DNA of 64,000 bases from Pseudomonadota bacterium (GTDB lineage Bacteria; Pseudomonadota; Gammaproteobacteria; Burkholderiales; Burkholderiaceae_B), in contig JAEXOO010000043.1 in assembly GCA_023439305.1 (NCBI GenBank), positions 1-64,000 of the forward strand. Reading direction: 5' to 3'. A model generated the notes under the pieces. That model saw nothing but the letters and a program-made list of their open reading frames with translations. It did not search any database and was not told where the DNA came from. The translations under genes and the position numbers were made by a program. Numbering within the stretch: the stretch's first letter is position 1; each line of letters opens with the position of its first letter. Below, piece after piece: positions 44,120-53,079 of the stretch.

Positions 44120-45829
44120 CTAGTACCGACCCTGGGCGAACTCAATGATCAGCTGCACGCTGACATTGCCGTTCCATTCGTTCTGGTCCAGGCGGTAAGC
44201 CGCCTCGATTTCTTCCGGCAGCAGGGAATCACGGTTGAACCAGATGGCTTCAAACCGTTCGCCGTCGCGCTCCAGCGTCATCTTCAAGTGCTTGTTCTTC
44301 AGCAGCCGTTGCTGGCGCACCAGGAACAGGTCCCGAAAAACCGGGGGCGGGAAGCCCGCACCCCAGACTTGCTTCTGGATCAGAGCAGCGACGGAAATCG
44401 TGGCATGCCGGGGATCCAGGGAGCCATCGGTTTCGATGACCGGATCGAACTGGAAGCGTCCGGTCAGCTCCTGCACGGCTTCTTCGAAGGCCTGAACGAA
44501 CACATCGTAGTTGTCTTCTTCGATGGTCAGGCCGGCGGCCATGGCGTGGCCGCCGAACTTCAGGATCAGGCCGGGATAACGCTTGGATACCAGATCCAGT
44601 GCATCGCGCAGATGCACATCGGGAATGGAGCGTCCCGAGCCTTTGATTTCGCCTGGGTCTCCTTGGGCGAAGGCCAGGGTAGGACGCCAGTATTTTTCTT
44701 TCAGGCGCGAGGCCACCAGACCCACTACGCCTTGATGCCAGTCGGGGTGGTAGACGCAGACCGTGGCGCACGTATCGGGCTCGGCCTGTTCGGCGGCTTG
44801 CAAGGCTTCTTCGCGCATGGTGTTTTCGATGGCGCGCCGGTCCTGGTTCATGTCCTCCAGTTCCTGCGCGATGTCCGCGGCTTCTTGTTCGTCGTCCGTT
44901 ATCAGACAGCGTATGCCCAGCGACATGTCGGCCAGGCGGCCGGCGGCGTTGATGCGCGGTCCCAGAGCAAAGCCCAGGTCGAAGGCGCTGGCCTGGCGGG
45001 GTTCACGTCCGGCGACATTGAACAGGGCGCGCAGGCCTGGCTGCATGCGACCGGCGCGCATGCGCTCCAAGCCCTGTGTGACGATCAGGCGGTTGTTCGC
45101 ATCCAGGCCGACCACGTCGGCCACGGTGCCCAGCGCGACCAGATCGCACAAGGCGTCCAGGCGCGGACCGCCATTGGCCGGGTAGACGCCGCGCAGGCGC
45201 AGCTCGGCGCGCAGGGCCAGCATCAGATAAAAAATGACGCCTACACCGGCCAGGTTCTTGGATGGAAAGTCGCAGCCGGGTTGATTGGGGTTGACGATGG
45301 CCAGGGCGTCGGGCAGTTCGTCGCCGGGCAGGTGGTGGTCGGTGACCAGGACTTGCATGCCGGCTTCGCGGGCGGCTTCCACGCCGTCGATGCTGGCAAT
45401 GCCATTGTCCACGGTAATGAGCAGGTCCGGCTTGCCGGCCGGGTGCTGCACGGCCAGCTCGACCACGGCGGGGGACAGGCCGTAGCCAGTCTCGAAACGG
45501 TTGGGAACCAGAAAGTCCACGATCGCGCCCATGCTGCGCAAAGCTCGCAGGCCGACCGCACAGGCTGTGGCACCGTCGCAATCGTAGTCGGCGATGATCA
45601 GCATGCGTTCGTTGCGGCGGATGGCATCGGCCAGCAGGGCGGCCGCACGCTGAGCCTGGCCCAGCATGGCGGGCGGGATCATGTGCTGCCAACTGATCTC
45701 GGTCTGGGCGGCGTCCGTCACCCCGCGGGCGGCCAGCAGGCGCGCCATCAGGGGATGCAGGCCGGCTTGTTCCAGCGTCTGGCTGGCGTATTGTTGTTCG
45801 GGACGATTCTTCAGGATTGGGGTGACCAC
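44120..45829 (-). CDS. recJ: Single-stranded-DNA-specific exonuclease RecJ
   Basis: About 569 residues. GTG 45829 is chosen because GGAG stands six bases before it; the frame is open much farther upstream but over the neighbour gene. The DHH phosphoesterase motifs are clear: 'LIIADYDCDGATACAVGL', 'LLITVDNGIASIDGV', 'VTDHHLPGDELPDALAIVNP', and the DHHA1 motif 'KFGGHAMAAGLTIEE'. RecJ degrades single strands 5' to 3' in mismatch repair and recombination. The start overlaps the upstream gene by about 19 bases. Confidence 0.95.
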   Translation of the reverse strand: MVTPILKNRPEQQYASQTLEQAGLHPLMARLLAARGVTDAAQTEISWQHMIPPAMLGQAQRAAALLADAIRRNERMLIIADYDCDGATACAVGLRALRSMGAIVDFLVPNRFETGYGLSPAVVELAVQHPAGKPDLLITVDNGIASIDGVEAAREAGMQVLVTDHHLPGDELPDALAIVNPNQPGCDFPSKNLAGVGVIFYLMLALRAELRLRGVYPANGGPRLDALCDLVALGTVADVVGLDANNRLIVTQGLERMRAGRMQPGLRALFNVAGREPRQASAFDLGFALGPRINAAGRLADMSLGIRCLITDDEQEAADIAQELEDMNQDRRAIENTMREEALQAAEQAEPDTCATVCVYHPDWHQGVVGLVASRLKEKYWRPTLAFAQGDPGEIKGSGRSIPDVHLRDALDLVSKRYPGLILKFGGHAMAAGLTIEEDNYDVFVQAFEEAVQELTGRFQFDPVIETDGSLDPRHATISVAALIQKQVWGAGFPPPVFRDLFLVRQQRLLKNKHLKMTLERDGERFEAIWFNRDSLLPEEIEAAYRLDQNEWNGNVSVQLIIEFAQGRY

Positions 45830-46773
45830 CACTGACTCCAGTTCTGCTTGTTGCTCAATAGAGATAAAGGCCAGATGCGCCGGGCGGCGGGTCGCACGTG
45901 CGCATGGCGATCCTGGCCGGTCAGGATCAGTTCGGGTTGGGCCGTGCCGGCAGGTGTGCTGCTGGAGAGCGGAGCGAGCACCTCGCGATCCAACTCGGCC
46001 AGCACCTGCAGCCAGCGTCCCCAATCCTGCTTCAGCAGACTGTCTTGCAAGGCGTCCAGCACCAGCAGGTTCTGCGGTTCGGCGCCCAATTGATCGGGGC
46101 GTGCGCCGCCGAACAGCCACAGGCTGTTGACGGGCGGCAGGCCGGCTTGCTCGCGTTCGCGATTGACGGGCAGATCAAAGGCCAGCATCTGGAACTCATT
46201 GACCAGCCTGCGCCAGGGGCGGGTATGGGTGTCCTGCGTCCACCAGTCATTCAGATTGCTTTGACTGACCAGCTCCGGCGAGGGGGCGTCATAGCGGAAA
46301 TCGGCGGGCGGAGTCACGCTCCAGTATTGGGGAGTCAGGTAACGGAAGGTAAAACCTGTGCCATCCAGATAAGGGGTGACAGCGTCGAGCAATGTGCGGC
46401 TATGGGTTTCTGAAATCTCCAGCTGTTCGGCCGGCAGCAGCATGGCGCCTTCGCGCGATGGGGCGATATGCACCAGTTCGGCCAGCCACAGGGGAGCGTC
46501 GGGCGCTATATTCTGGATTTGTTTCAGTTGGCGGGCCCGCAAAGGAGCCAGACCTGCGCTAAGATGCTGTGCTTGGCCGGCCTCAAAGCCGTGGGCCTGC
46601 AGCAGACAAGATTCTGCGGGCGTGCACAGTTCGATGGCCGGTTCGCGCAGCGTCAGGGTTCCTTGGCCCTGATCCAGCCATTGGACCAGGGTGGGGGCGG
46701 TCTGCGCCAGATGTTTGATGAGTTCGCGCGCGATGGCCGGATCCGGCAGCGCGCCCTTGATTACGATCTGCAT
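45811..46773 (-). CDS. RpfE-type conserved protein (phosphoglycerate mutase-like annotation)
   Basis: About 320 residues from ATG 46773 (MQIVIKGALPDPAIARELIK); the frame continues upstream but against lolC. The pattern 'RPWRRLVNEFQMLAFDLPVN' and 'AGLPPVNSLWLFGGARPDQL' is typical of a betaproteobacterial family annotated as 'regulatory protein, RpfE type' or cofactor-independent phosphoglycerate mutase, usually next to recJ. No catalytic residues can be assigned with confidence. It is divergent from lolC by 42 bp and overlaps recJ. Confidence 0.75.
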   Translation of the reverse strand: MQIVIKGALPDPAIARELIKHLAQTAPTLVQWLDQGQGTLTLREPAIELCTPAESCLLQAHGFEAGQAQHLSAGLAPLRARQLKQIQNIAPDAPLWLAELVHIAPSREGAMLLPAEQLEISETHSRTLLDAVTPYLDGTGFTFRYLTPQYWSVTPPADFRYDAPSPELVSQSNLNDWWTQDTHTRPWRRLVNEFQMLAFDLPVNREREQAGLPPVNSLWLFGGARPDQLGAEPQNLLVLDALQDSLLKQDWGRWLQVLAELDREVLAPLSSSTPAGTAQPELILTGQDRHAHVRPAARRIWPLSLLSNKQNWSQWWSPQS

Positions 46774-46815
46774 GACAGCGATTGTAGTGTTTTCTTTGAG
46801 GCGGTAGCAGCTCGA

Positions 46816-48090
46816 ATGGCATATGAATTTTGGATAGGGGCGCGGTACGCCGGCCTGGCCCGGGGCCGCAAGCGGCGCGGCGGCCGCTCGGACCGTTTCG
46901 TGTCTTTCATCGCCGGCAGTTCCATGGCGGGCATCGCGCTGGGCGTGGCCGCCCTGATCGTGGTGCTGTCGGTCATGAACGGCTTTCAGACGCAGGTGCG
47001 CGATCGCATGCTGTCGGTCTTGCCGCACATTGAGCTGATCGTGCGCAATGCCGACCACCAGCAGGTCCTGGACCACTGGAAGACGCTGGCGCAGAAAGCC
47101 CAGACCAATCCGGCCGTGGTGGGCGCAGCTCCGTATGTGGCGGGGCAGGGCATGCTGGTGCGCAGCAATCAGCTGACGGGCGTGCAAGTGCGCGGAATTG
47201 ATCCCGCGCAAGAGCTGCGGGTGTCGGAACTGGCGCAGCAGATGGTTCTGGGCCGGCTGGAGAACCTGACGCCGGGCTCGTTCGGCATTGTGCTGGGCGA
47301 ACAACTGGCCGGCATGCTGCGAGTGGGAACGGGTGACACCATCATGGTCATGGCGCCGCAGGGCTCGATTTCGCCCGCTGGTTTTTCCCCGCGCATGCGT
47401 CAGTTCACCGTGACGGGCGTGTTTTCCTCCGGCTATTACGAATACGACGCGACCCTGGCCTTCGTCAACGTCGAAGACGCTGCGCGGGTCTTCCGCGACG
47501 TGGGCAACAGCGGCGTGCGCCTGCGCATCAAGGACATGCAGAAGGCCCCGCTCGTGGCTCAGGAGCTGGCCAAGGTCATGCCCAATTACGTCTTCGTGTC
47601 CGACTGGACGGAAAACAATCGCACCTGGTTTGCAGCGGTGCAGACAGAAAAGCGCATGATGTTCCTGATTCTGGCGCTGATCGTGGCGGTAGCGGCCTTC
47701 AATCTGTTGTCGTCGCTGGTGATGGCTGTCAAGGACAAGCAGTCCGACATCGCCATTCTGCGCACCTTGGGCGCGACTCCGCGCGAGATCGCTCGCATCT
47801 TCCTGGTTCAAGGGTCGCTGATCGGTGTGGTCGGAACCTTGCTGGGTGTGGGCTTCGGGGCCCTGATCGCCTACAACATCGACGTGATTGTGCCGTTCAT
47901 TGAAAACCTGATGGGGCGCAAATTCCTGCCCGAACAGATTTACTTCATCAGCGAACTGCCTTCCAATCCGCAGGTGGACGATATTGTCCTGATCGCGGTG
48001 GTGTCGCTGGTGCTGGCTTTCCTGGCGACGCTGTACCCGAGCTGGCGCGCCTCCAAGCTTCAACCTGCCCAGGTGCTGCGTCATGACTGA
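46816..48090 (+). CDS. Lipoprotein-releasing ABC transporter permease (LolC/LolE family)
   Basis: About 424 residues from ATG 46816 (MAYEFWIGARYAGLARGRKR). It has four membrane helices: one near 25-50 ('SMAGIALGVAALIVVLSVMN', followed by the LolC/E mark GFQTQVRDRML), a large periplasmic MacB-type domain (50-270), and three C-terminal helices ending in 'TLYPSWRASKLQPAQVLRHD'. With LolD it extracts lipoproteins from the inner membrane for transfer to LolA. Only one permease gene is present, so it may form a homodimer (LolF type) as in many non-enteric bacteria. Confidence 0.92.
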   Translation: MAYEFWIGARYAGLARGRKRRGGRSDRFVSFIAGSSMAGIALGVAALIVVLSVMNGFQTQVRDRMLSVLPHIELIVRNADHQQVLDHWKTLAQKAQTNPAVVGAAPYVAGQGMLVRSNQLTGVQVRGIDPAQELRVSELAQQMVLGRLENLTPGSFGIVLGEQLAGMLRVGTGDTIMVMAPQGSISPAGFSPRMRQFTVTGVFSSGYYEYDATLAFVNVEDAARVFRDVGNSGVRLRIKDMQKAPLVAQELAKVMPNYVFVSDWTENNRTWFAAVQTEKRMMFLILALIVAVAAFNLLSSLVMAVKDKQSDIAILRTLGATPREIARIFLVQGSLIGVVGTLLGVGFGALIAYNIDVIVPFIENLMGRKFLPEQIYFISELPSNPQVDDIVLIAVVSLVLAFLATLYPSWRASKLQPAQVLRHD

Positions 48091-48793
48091 AACCATCGAA
48101 CCCATTGTCCTGCGCGCCAGCGATGTCAGCGTGCAGTATGAAGAAGGCGGCAACGCCATCCAGGTGCTCTCCAATGTCAGTCTGGAGGTGCGGCGCGGCG
48201 AAATGGTGGCCATTATCGGCGCCTCGGGCTCGGGCAAGAGCACGTTGCTGCATTCGCTGGGCCTGCTGGACCAGCCCACCAGCGGCAGCATCGAAGTCAA
48301 CGGAGTGCAATCCAGTTCGCTCAACGAGCGTCAGCGCAGTCAGTTGCGTAATCAGGTGCTGGGCTTTGTCTATCAGTTCCACCACTTGCTGGCCGAGTTC
48401 GATGCCCTGGACAACGTCGCCATGCCCTTGATCGTGCGCCGCATGAATCGCAACCAGGCTCGCGAACAGGCCCAGGTCGTGCTGGAGCAAGTGGGGCTGT
48501 CCCAGCGGATACATCATTACCCGGGGCAGCTGTCCGGCGGCGAGCGTCAGCGTGTGGCGCTGGCACGTGCCCTGGTCACGCGGCCTGCCTGCGTGCTGGC
48601 CGACGAGCCCACCGGCAACCTGGATCGCTACACGGCCGAAGGCATGTTCGATTTGCTGACCAAGGTCAACGAAGAATTCGGTACTGCTTTTGTCATCGTG
48701 ACCCACGATCCGGCTCTGGCCGCCTTGGCGCATCGACAGCTCGTCATGGACAAGGGCCATCTGGCGCAGGAAATCCTGCCCCAGAAGGCCTGA
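48083..48793 (+). CDS. lolD: Lipoprotein-releasing ABC transporter ATPase
   Basis: A 236-residue ABC ATPase. Walker A 'GASGSGKST', the Q-loop region 'LGFVYQFHHLLAEFDALDN', the signature 'LSGGERQRVALARAL', Walker B 'CVLADEPTGNLD' and the switch His in 'VIVTHDPAL' are complete. The 'FVYQFHHLL' stretch is specific for LolD. It overlaps the permease gene by 8 bases. Confidence 0.96.
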   Translation: MTETIEPIVLRASDVSVQYEEGGNAIQVLSNVSLEVRRGEMVAIIGASGSGKSTLLHSLGLLDQPTSGSIEVNGVQSSSLNERQRSQLRNQVLGFVYQFHHLLAEFDALDNVAMPLIVRRMNRNQAREQAQVVLEQVGLSQRIHHYPGQLSGGERQRVALARALVTRPACVLADEPTGNLDRYTAEGMFDLLTKVNEEFGTAFVIVTHDPALAALAHRQLVMDKGHLAQEILPQKA

Positions 48794-48812
48794 AGTCCCG
48801 TCCGGGGGCGCC

Positions 48813-49601
48813 TCAGGCGCCGCGTTCGGATTGGGTATCCAGGGTATAGGTCACGGCGTAGCTGAATCGTTCGGCCGGATGGATGCCGCTGGTGACCTCC
48901 AGAAGCTGTTCGCCCGTGTAATAGCGTCGGATGATGCGCAGCCCCGCCGATCCGTCGGCCACGTTCAGTGTGCGGGCTTGCGTCGCCGTGATCAGTACGC
49001 CCTGGATTTCCTGTTCCACCCGTGTGACGCGGATGCCGAAATGGCGTTCGATCAAGGCATGTACGGGAATGGTCAGGACATCGCCCAGGCCGGGAAGGGC
49101 GCTGTAGTCCGTATTGACGTAGATATCCACCAGGGCGATGGCCTCGGCGCGGTCCAGGTCCTTGTAGCGCACGCCCGCCAGTTGCAGCCAGGGGGTGGGG
49201 GAGTCGATCCGCGCCAATTCGCCGATCGCCTGCTGGGGTTGGACGGAGCGTCGCGTCGAGATGACCAGGTGCGTGCCCTTGGCATAGCGGTACAGATCGC
49301 CTAATGAATCCATGTTCTGCCGATAACGCGCTTGCGGATGGTCCGCGATGACGCGGGTGCCAACGCCTGCCTGACGATTCACCAGCCCCAGATTGGACAG
49401 TTTCTGAACAGCTTGCCGCACTGCGTAGCGGCTTAATCCCCATTGCTCGCACAGTTCGGTTTCGGTGGGCAGCAGCTCGCCCACAGCGGGCTGCCCGGCC
49501 TGTATCTGCTCGGTCAGCAGACGCGCCAGATCCAGGTGGCGAGGCGAGGGCGCATCGGGCAGGTACACGGCGGAATTGCTTTTCAGGGGTTTGGCCGCCA
49601 T
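48813..49601 (-). CDS. GntR/HutC-type transcriptional regulator (UTRA domain)
   Basis: A 262-residue protein. The winged helix (about 20-90) shows 'GELLPTETELCEQWGLSRYA' and 'VRQAVQKLSNLGLVNRQAGV', the GntR consensus. The UTRA effector domain (about 110-250) follows with 'VDIYVNTDYSALPGL' and 'LRIIRRYYTGEQLLEVTSGI'. It is divergent from the FAD hydroxylase. A promoter for it on the minus strand (TTAGAA, 18 bases, TATGAT at 49645-49640) overlaps the conserved TTCGAAcaTTCGAA operator, so self-repression is likely. The inducer is probably an aromatic acid or pathway intermediate (inference). Confidence 0.9.
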   Translation of the reverse strand: MAAKPLKSNSAVYLPDAPSPRHLDLARLLTEQIQAGQPAVGELLPTETELCEQWGLSRYAVRQAVQKLSNLGLVNRQAGVGTRVIADHPQARYRQNMDSLGDLYRYAKGTHLVISTRRSVQPQQAIGELARIDSPTPWLQLAGVRYKDLDRAEAIALVDIYVNTDYSALPGLGDVLTIPVHALIERHFGIRVTRVEQEIQGVLITATQARTLNVADGSAGLRIIRRYYTGEQLLEVTSGIHPAERFSYAVTYTLDTQSERGA

Positions 49602-49663
49602 ACGGCACTCCTTGATTGATGGGACAAGTCGGCGTCACGATCATAGCCTACTTACAGGGTTTT

Positions 49664-49694
49664 TTCTAATATTCGAACATTCGAATAAATTGTG
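49664..49694. promoter_or_regulatory. Operator 1 of the aromatic cluster
   Basis: CTAATATTCGAACATTCGAA followed by TAAAT. It contains TTCGAA twice, two bases apart. It lies 63 bp from the gntR start and about 145 bp from the hydroxylase start. The same sequence with one change stands before the ligase gene at 52996-53022. Confidence 0.75.
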
Positions 49695-49838
49695 TAATTT
49701 GTCCATCTCGGTCCTGATAACCCAGGAAACACTGGGCAGGTAATGGCAGGCTGGTTCATTGACGCAATCACCCGGGCATTGTTGGATGCGCTCGCGACGC
49801 GTTTGAGGGCGATTGCTCACGGTTTCTTGGAGGAGACA

Positions 49839-51626
49839 ATGGTGCGCAAGATAGAGGTATCGGTTTTTATTGTAGGCGCGGGCATGACGGGTTTGAGTTC
49901 GGCCTGTTTTTTGGCGCGGGAGGGGGTCAGCGTTCTGGCGATAAGCCGTTACCCCCAGGTGGCCAATACGCCGCGGGCCCACATCATCAATCAACGCAGC
50001 ATGGAGGTATTGCGCGACTTGGGGCTGGAGCAACGCGTGCGCCAAGAGGCCACGCCAGTCGAATTGATGAGCAACAATATCTGGCTCACCAGTTTTGCGG
50101 GAACTGAGATCGCCCGATTGCAGACTTGGGGTACCCTGCCGGAGCGCAAAGCGGACTATGAACTGAACAGCCCCGGGCAAGTGTGCAATATGCCGCAGCA
50201 CATGCTGGAGCCCATTTTGCTGGAGGAGGCCCGCCGTTTGGGCGCACAGGTGCTGTTTGACACTGAAATGGTGTCGATGCGGCAAGATGGCGCAGGCGTT
50301 TATGCGGTGGTGCGCAACAGTCAGACAGGCGAGGAGCTGGAGATCGTCGCTCAGTATGCGATTGGGGCGGATGGCGACAACAGCTTTGTTTGTCAGGAAA
50401 TTGGTTTCACGACACAGGGCAGGACGGGCCTGGGACACGCGATCAATGCCTGGATCGAAGTGGATCTGGCTCCCTATTGCGCCCATCGTCCCGGCGTTCT
50501 GTATTGGACCAAGCAGCCCGGCAATAATTACTGGATCGGCAATGGCACCTATATTTCGGTTCGGCCCTGGAATGAGTGGGTGCTGCTGTTTATGTACGAC
50601 CCGCAGGAAGGGGAGCTGGATTTGTCGGACGAAGGCATTATCGCCCGGGTGCGTTCGACCGTCGGGATCGCGGATATCCCGGTGAAGGTGAAATCCGTTG
50701 CTAAATGGACCATCAATCAAGTGGTGGCGGATTTCTTGCGCAAGGGCCGGGTGTTGATCGCGGGCAATGCGGCGCATCGCCATCCTCCTGCCTCCGGCCT
50801 GGGCAGCAATACCTGTCTGCAGGACAGCTTCAATTTGGCCTGGAAACTGGCCATGGTCCTGCGCGGCCAGGCGGGCGAGGCGCTTCTGGATACCTACCAT
50901 GCCGAACGCCAGCCTGTTGCTCAAGCTGTTGTGGACCGAGCTATGCAGTCCATGGCCGATATGGGTGCAATTACGCAGGCGCTGGGCTTTGAGCCAGGAC
51001 AGGATGAAGCGGCCGGATGGGCCAATATCGATGAGATTTTTGCAGACAGCGAGCGCGGCCGCGAGCGGCGTCGTGTCTTGAAGGATGCCGTCGATCTGCA
51101 GAATGTGCAGTTCAACGGACAGGGGATCGAGTTGGGCATCTACTATGCGAGCACGGCCGTGGTCGGTGAAGCCGCCGCGCGCCCCGAACCGGTGCGTCGC
51201 CCCGATTTGTATTACCAGCCGTCCACGTACCCGGGATCTCCCTTGCCTCATGCCTGGCTCAATCGAGGCGATGCGCAGGTGTCGACCTTAGACTTGTGCG
51301 GTAAAGGCCGGTTCACGCTGCTGATAGGCCCTGGCGGCCAGCCCTGGAGAGTGGCGGCGCATGAGCTTGCGCAGCGTCTGGGTATCGAGCTGCTGGTTGT
51401 GTCGATTGGCGGCCCGCAGAGCTATTGCGATGTGCATGACGTCAATATGCGATGGGCGCAGTTGCGCGAAGTGGCTGATGACGGCTGTGTCTTGGTGCGA
51501 CCGGATCTTTATGTGGCCTGGCGGCAGGAGACGATGGCGGACGATCCCCGGGTAGCTCTGGATGTCGCTTTATTGCAGATTCTGGATCGGGTTGAGCAGC
51601 CGGTCTCTACCCCACTTTTTGTCTGA
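49839..51626 (+). CDS. FAD-dependent aromatic hydroxylase (TfdB/PheA-like)
   Basis: About 595 residues from ATG 49839 with GGAGGAGA upstream; an earlier in-frame ATG has no ribosome site. The FAD dinucleotide motif is 'VFIVGAGMTGLSSACFLA'. The 'IGADGDNSFV' block follows at about 175. The second flavin motif reads 'IAGNAAHRHPPASGLGSNT', where phenol hydroxylases of this family normally have Gly-Asp. The C-terminal thioredoxin-like domain (about 480-590) is present. It would hydroxylate a phenol ortho to the OH group with NAD(P)H and O2, giving a catechol or hydroxyquinol. It is the first gene of a three-gene unit. Confidence 0.88.
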   Translation: MVRKIEVSVFIVGAGMTGLSSACFLAREGVSVLAISRYPQVANTPRAHIINQRSMEVLRDLGLEQRVRQEATPVELMSNNIWLTSFAGTEIARLQTWGTLPERKADYELNSPGQVCNMPQHMLEPILLEEARRLGAQVLFDTEMVSMRQDGAGVYAVVRNSQTGEELEIVAQYAIGADGDNSFVCQEIGFTTQGRTGLGHAINAWIEVDLAPYCAHRPGVLYWTKQPGNNYWIGNGTYISVRPWNEWVLLFMYDPQEGELDLSDEGIIARVRSTVGIADIPVKVKSVAKWTINQVVADFLRKGRVLIAGNAAHRHPPASGLGSNTCLQDSFNLAWKLAMVLRGQAGEALLDTYHAERQPVAQAVVDRAMQSMADMGAITQALGFEPGQDEAAGWANIDEIFADSERGRERRRVLKDAVDLQNVQFNGQGIELGIYYASTAVVGEAAARPEPVRRPDLYYQPSTYPGSPLPHAWLNRGDAQVSTLDLCGKGRFTLLIGPGGQPWRVAAHELAQRLGIELLVVSIGGPQSYCDVHDVNMRWAQLREVADDGCVLVRPDLYVAWRQETMADDPRVALDVALLQILDRVEQPVSTPLFV

Positions 51627-51637
51627 AGGAGAATGCC

Positions 51638-52531
51638 GTGACTGAAATGATGATTGATGAACAGGCTGGGATCGCAACGCAGGACTTGACCGAGACGGTG
51701 CTGCAGCGATATGCGAGCACGCCCGATCCTCGCTTGCGGGAAATACTGGCGGCCCTGATCCGCCATCTGCATGCGTTCGCCCGGGAGGTGAGCCTGACCG
51801 AGGACGAATGGATGGTGGGCATCGATTTTCTGACACGCACCGGCCAGATCAGCGACGGCAAGCGCCAGGAGATGATTTTGTTGTCCGATAACCTGGGCCT
51901 GTCCGCGCTGGTTAACACGATTACGGCCAATGTGCCTTGTGGAGCGACCGAGACCACGGTGCTGGGCCCTTTTTATGTGCCGTCCGAGCAGGAGCGGCAA
52001 TGGGGCGATTCCGTCTTGCTGCGGCCATTGGGCCAGGATGTGCCGCTGCTGGTTCATGGTTCGGTCTACGGTGAGGGCGGCGAGGTCGTGCCCGATGCCA
52101 AAATCGAGATCTGGCAGACGGATTCTAACGGCATGTACGATATCCAGGACCCGGATCAGCCGCAGGATAATCTGCGTGGCTATTACCGGACCCGTGCCGA
52201 TGGCCAGTTCTTGCTGAAGTCGATCCGCCCGACCTCGTATCCGATTCCGGTGGACGGTCCAGTTGGCGAACTGTTGAATGCCACGGCGCGACATCCGTGG
52301 CGTCCTGCGCACATCCACGTTCTTATCACCGCCCAGGGATACAACAGCCTGACGACGCATCTGTTCGATGCGGCAGATCCCTACTTGAAGGAAGATGTGG
52401 TCTTTGCGGTCAAGGATTCCTTGACGCGCTCGTTTATCCGGGTGGACGACAGGGACGAGGCGCGCAAGTGGGGGATGGAGACGCCGTTCTGGTTCCTGGA
52501 GAACGATTTTTACCTGACGAAGGGTGCATGA
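51638..52531 (+). CDS. Intradiol ring-cleavage dioxygenase (hydroxyquinol 1,2-dioxygenase-like)
   Basis: A 297-residue non-heme Fe(III) enzyme from GTG 51638 (GGAGAA upstream). An N-terminal helical dimerisation domain includes 'RQEMILLSDNLGLSALVNTI', typical of hydroxyquinol dioxygenases. The four iron ligands can be placed at Tyr167 (SNGMYDI), Tyr201 (RPTSYPIP), His225 and His227 (RPAHIHVL). Cleavage of hydroxyquinol gives maleylacetate, the substrate of the reductase encoded at 57036. Catechol or chlorocatechol activity cannot be excluded. Confidence 0.88.
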   Translation: MTEMMIDEQAGIATQDLTETVLQRYASTPDPRLREILAALIRHLHAFAREVSLTEDEWMVGIDFLTRTGQISDGKRQEMILLSDNLGLSALVNTITANVPCGATETTVLGPFYVPSEQERQWGDSVLLRPLGQDVPLLVHGSVYGEGGEVVPDAKIEIWQTDSNGMYDIQDPDQPQDNLRGYYRTRADGQFLLKSIRPTSYPIPVDGPVGELLNATARHPWRPAHIHVLITAQGYNSLTTHLFDAADPYLKEDVVFAVKDSLTRSFIRVDDRDEARKWGMETPFWFLENDFYLTKGA

Positions 52532-52833
52532 TGTATTTCCTGGTCTTTGCGCGTGATCGGCCTGGTCAACTGGCGTTGCGCATGTCCGTCAAGACGGCGC
52601 ATGTGGCTCATCTCGACGGTGGGGACTCGATGCTGCGCGTACTTCAAAGCGGTCCCTGGACAGATGCGAGTGCCAAGCAGGCGGGTTCGCTTTTGATTGT
52701 TCAGGCGGATAGCCAGGAAGCGGTCGAGGCGTTCATGGCGCGCGATCCCTATATGCAGGCGGAGCTGTTTGAGAGCGTTGAGATCCGTCCCTGGGTCTGG
52801 CGGCGCGGCAATCCCTATCTGAGCGAGAGCTGA
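52528..52833 (+). CDS. YciI-family protein
   Basis: About 101 residues from ATG 52528, in ATGA overlap with the dioxygenase stop. The pattern is that of the small YCII fold: 'MYFLVFARDRPGQLALRMSV' (strand, then helix with His at 'TAHVAHLDGG'), 'SLLIVQADSQEAVEAFMARD' and 'FESVEIRPW'. A family member, TftG, removes chloride from 5-chloro-2-hydroxyquinone in 2,4,5-T degradation next to a hydroxyquinol dioxygenase and a maleylacetate reductase. The same company is found here, so a similar dehydrochlorinase or muconolactone-type role is plausible, not shown. Confidence 0.82.
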   Translation: MMYFLVFARDRPGQLALRMSVKTAHVAHLDGGDSMLRVLQSGPWTDASAKQAGSLLIVQADSQEAVEAFMARDPYMQAELFESVEIRPWVWRRGNPYLSES

Positions 52834-52896
52834 TTGCAGGCGAGCTCCGGCTTGTTTTCACATCGGGCGCGCGAGACAAGAAGTTTGCCGCCTTGA

Positions 52897-52940
52897 GAAG
52901 GCCGCTGATGTCCTGAATGCAGGCATCAGCGGCCTTCTTT
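52897..52940 (+). terminator. Terminator of the hydroxylase-dioxygenase unit
   Basis: A perfect 14 bp stem (GAAGGCCGCTGATG and complement) with a 13-base loop and T3CT, 63 bp after the YciI stop. Confidence 0.82.
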
Positions 52941-52995
52941 CTGGGTGCATGGTCCGCAGGCCGCTGTTGCGGGGGCATATCGGAAACAGGGTTTT

Positions 52996-53025
52996 CTCTA
53001 ATGTTCGAACATTCGAATAAATCGC
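52996..53025. promoter_or_regulatory. Operator 2 of the aromatic cluster
   Basis: TCTAATGTTCGAACATTCGA followed by ATAAATCGCACAATT. It matches operator 1 over about 27 bases with a single substitution, and flanking ACAGGGTTTT is also shared. It lies about 60 bp before the acyl-CoA ligase start, so the same GntR protein should control both units. Confidence 0.75.
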
Positions 53026-53079
53026 ACAATTCATCTCAATCGCCCGTCATGGGCCTATGTGTTGTCTGGAGATGAGTGC

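Noticed and set aside
45830..46120. Upstream extension of recJ
   Set aside because: The residues before GTG 45829 are Arg/Ala-rich shadow of the neighbour gene; RecJ length and a GGAG site fit the later start.
46774..48324. Upstream extension of the RpfE-type gene across the lolC gene
   Set aside because: The extension lies antisense to a complete LolC/E protein. The recognised domain begins at MQIVIKG (46773).
48807..48821. GGCGCC-TCA-GGCGCC hairpin at the lolD-gntR junction as terminator
   Set aside because: There is no T-run on either side, and the sequence includes the gntR stop; termination here is possible but not supported.
52733..53029. A 98-codon minus-strand frame starting in operator 2
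   Set aside because: It spans the terminator at 52897-52940 and the operator; the composition is Arg/Ser/Pro-rich shadow.
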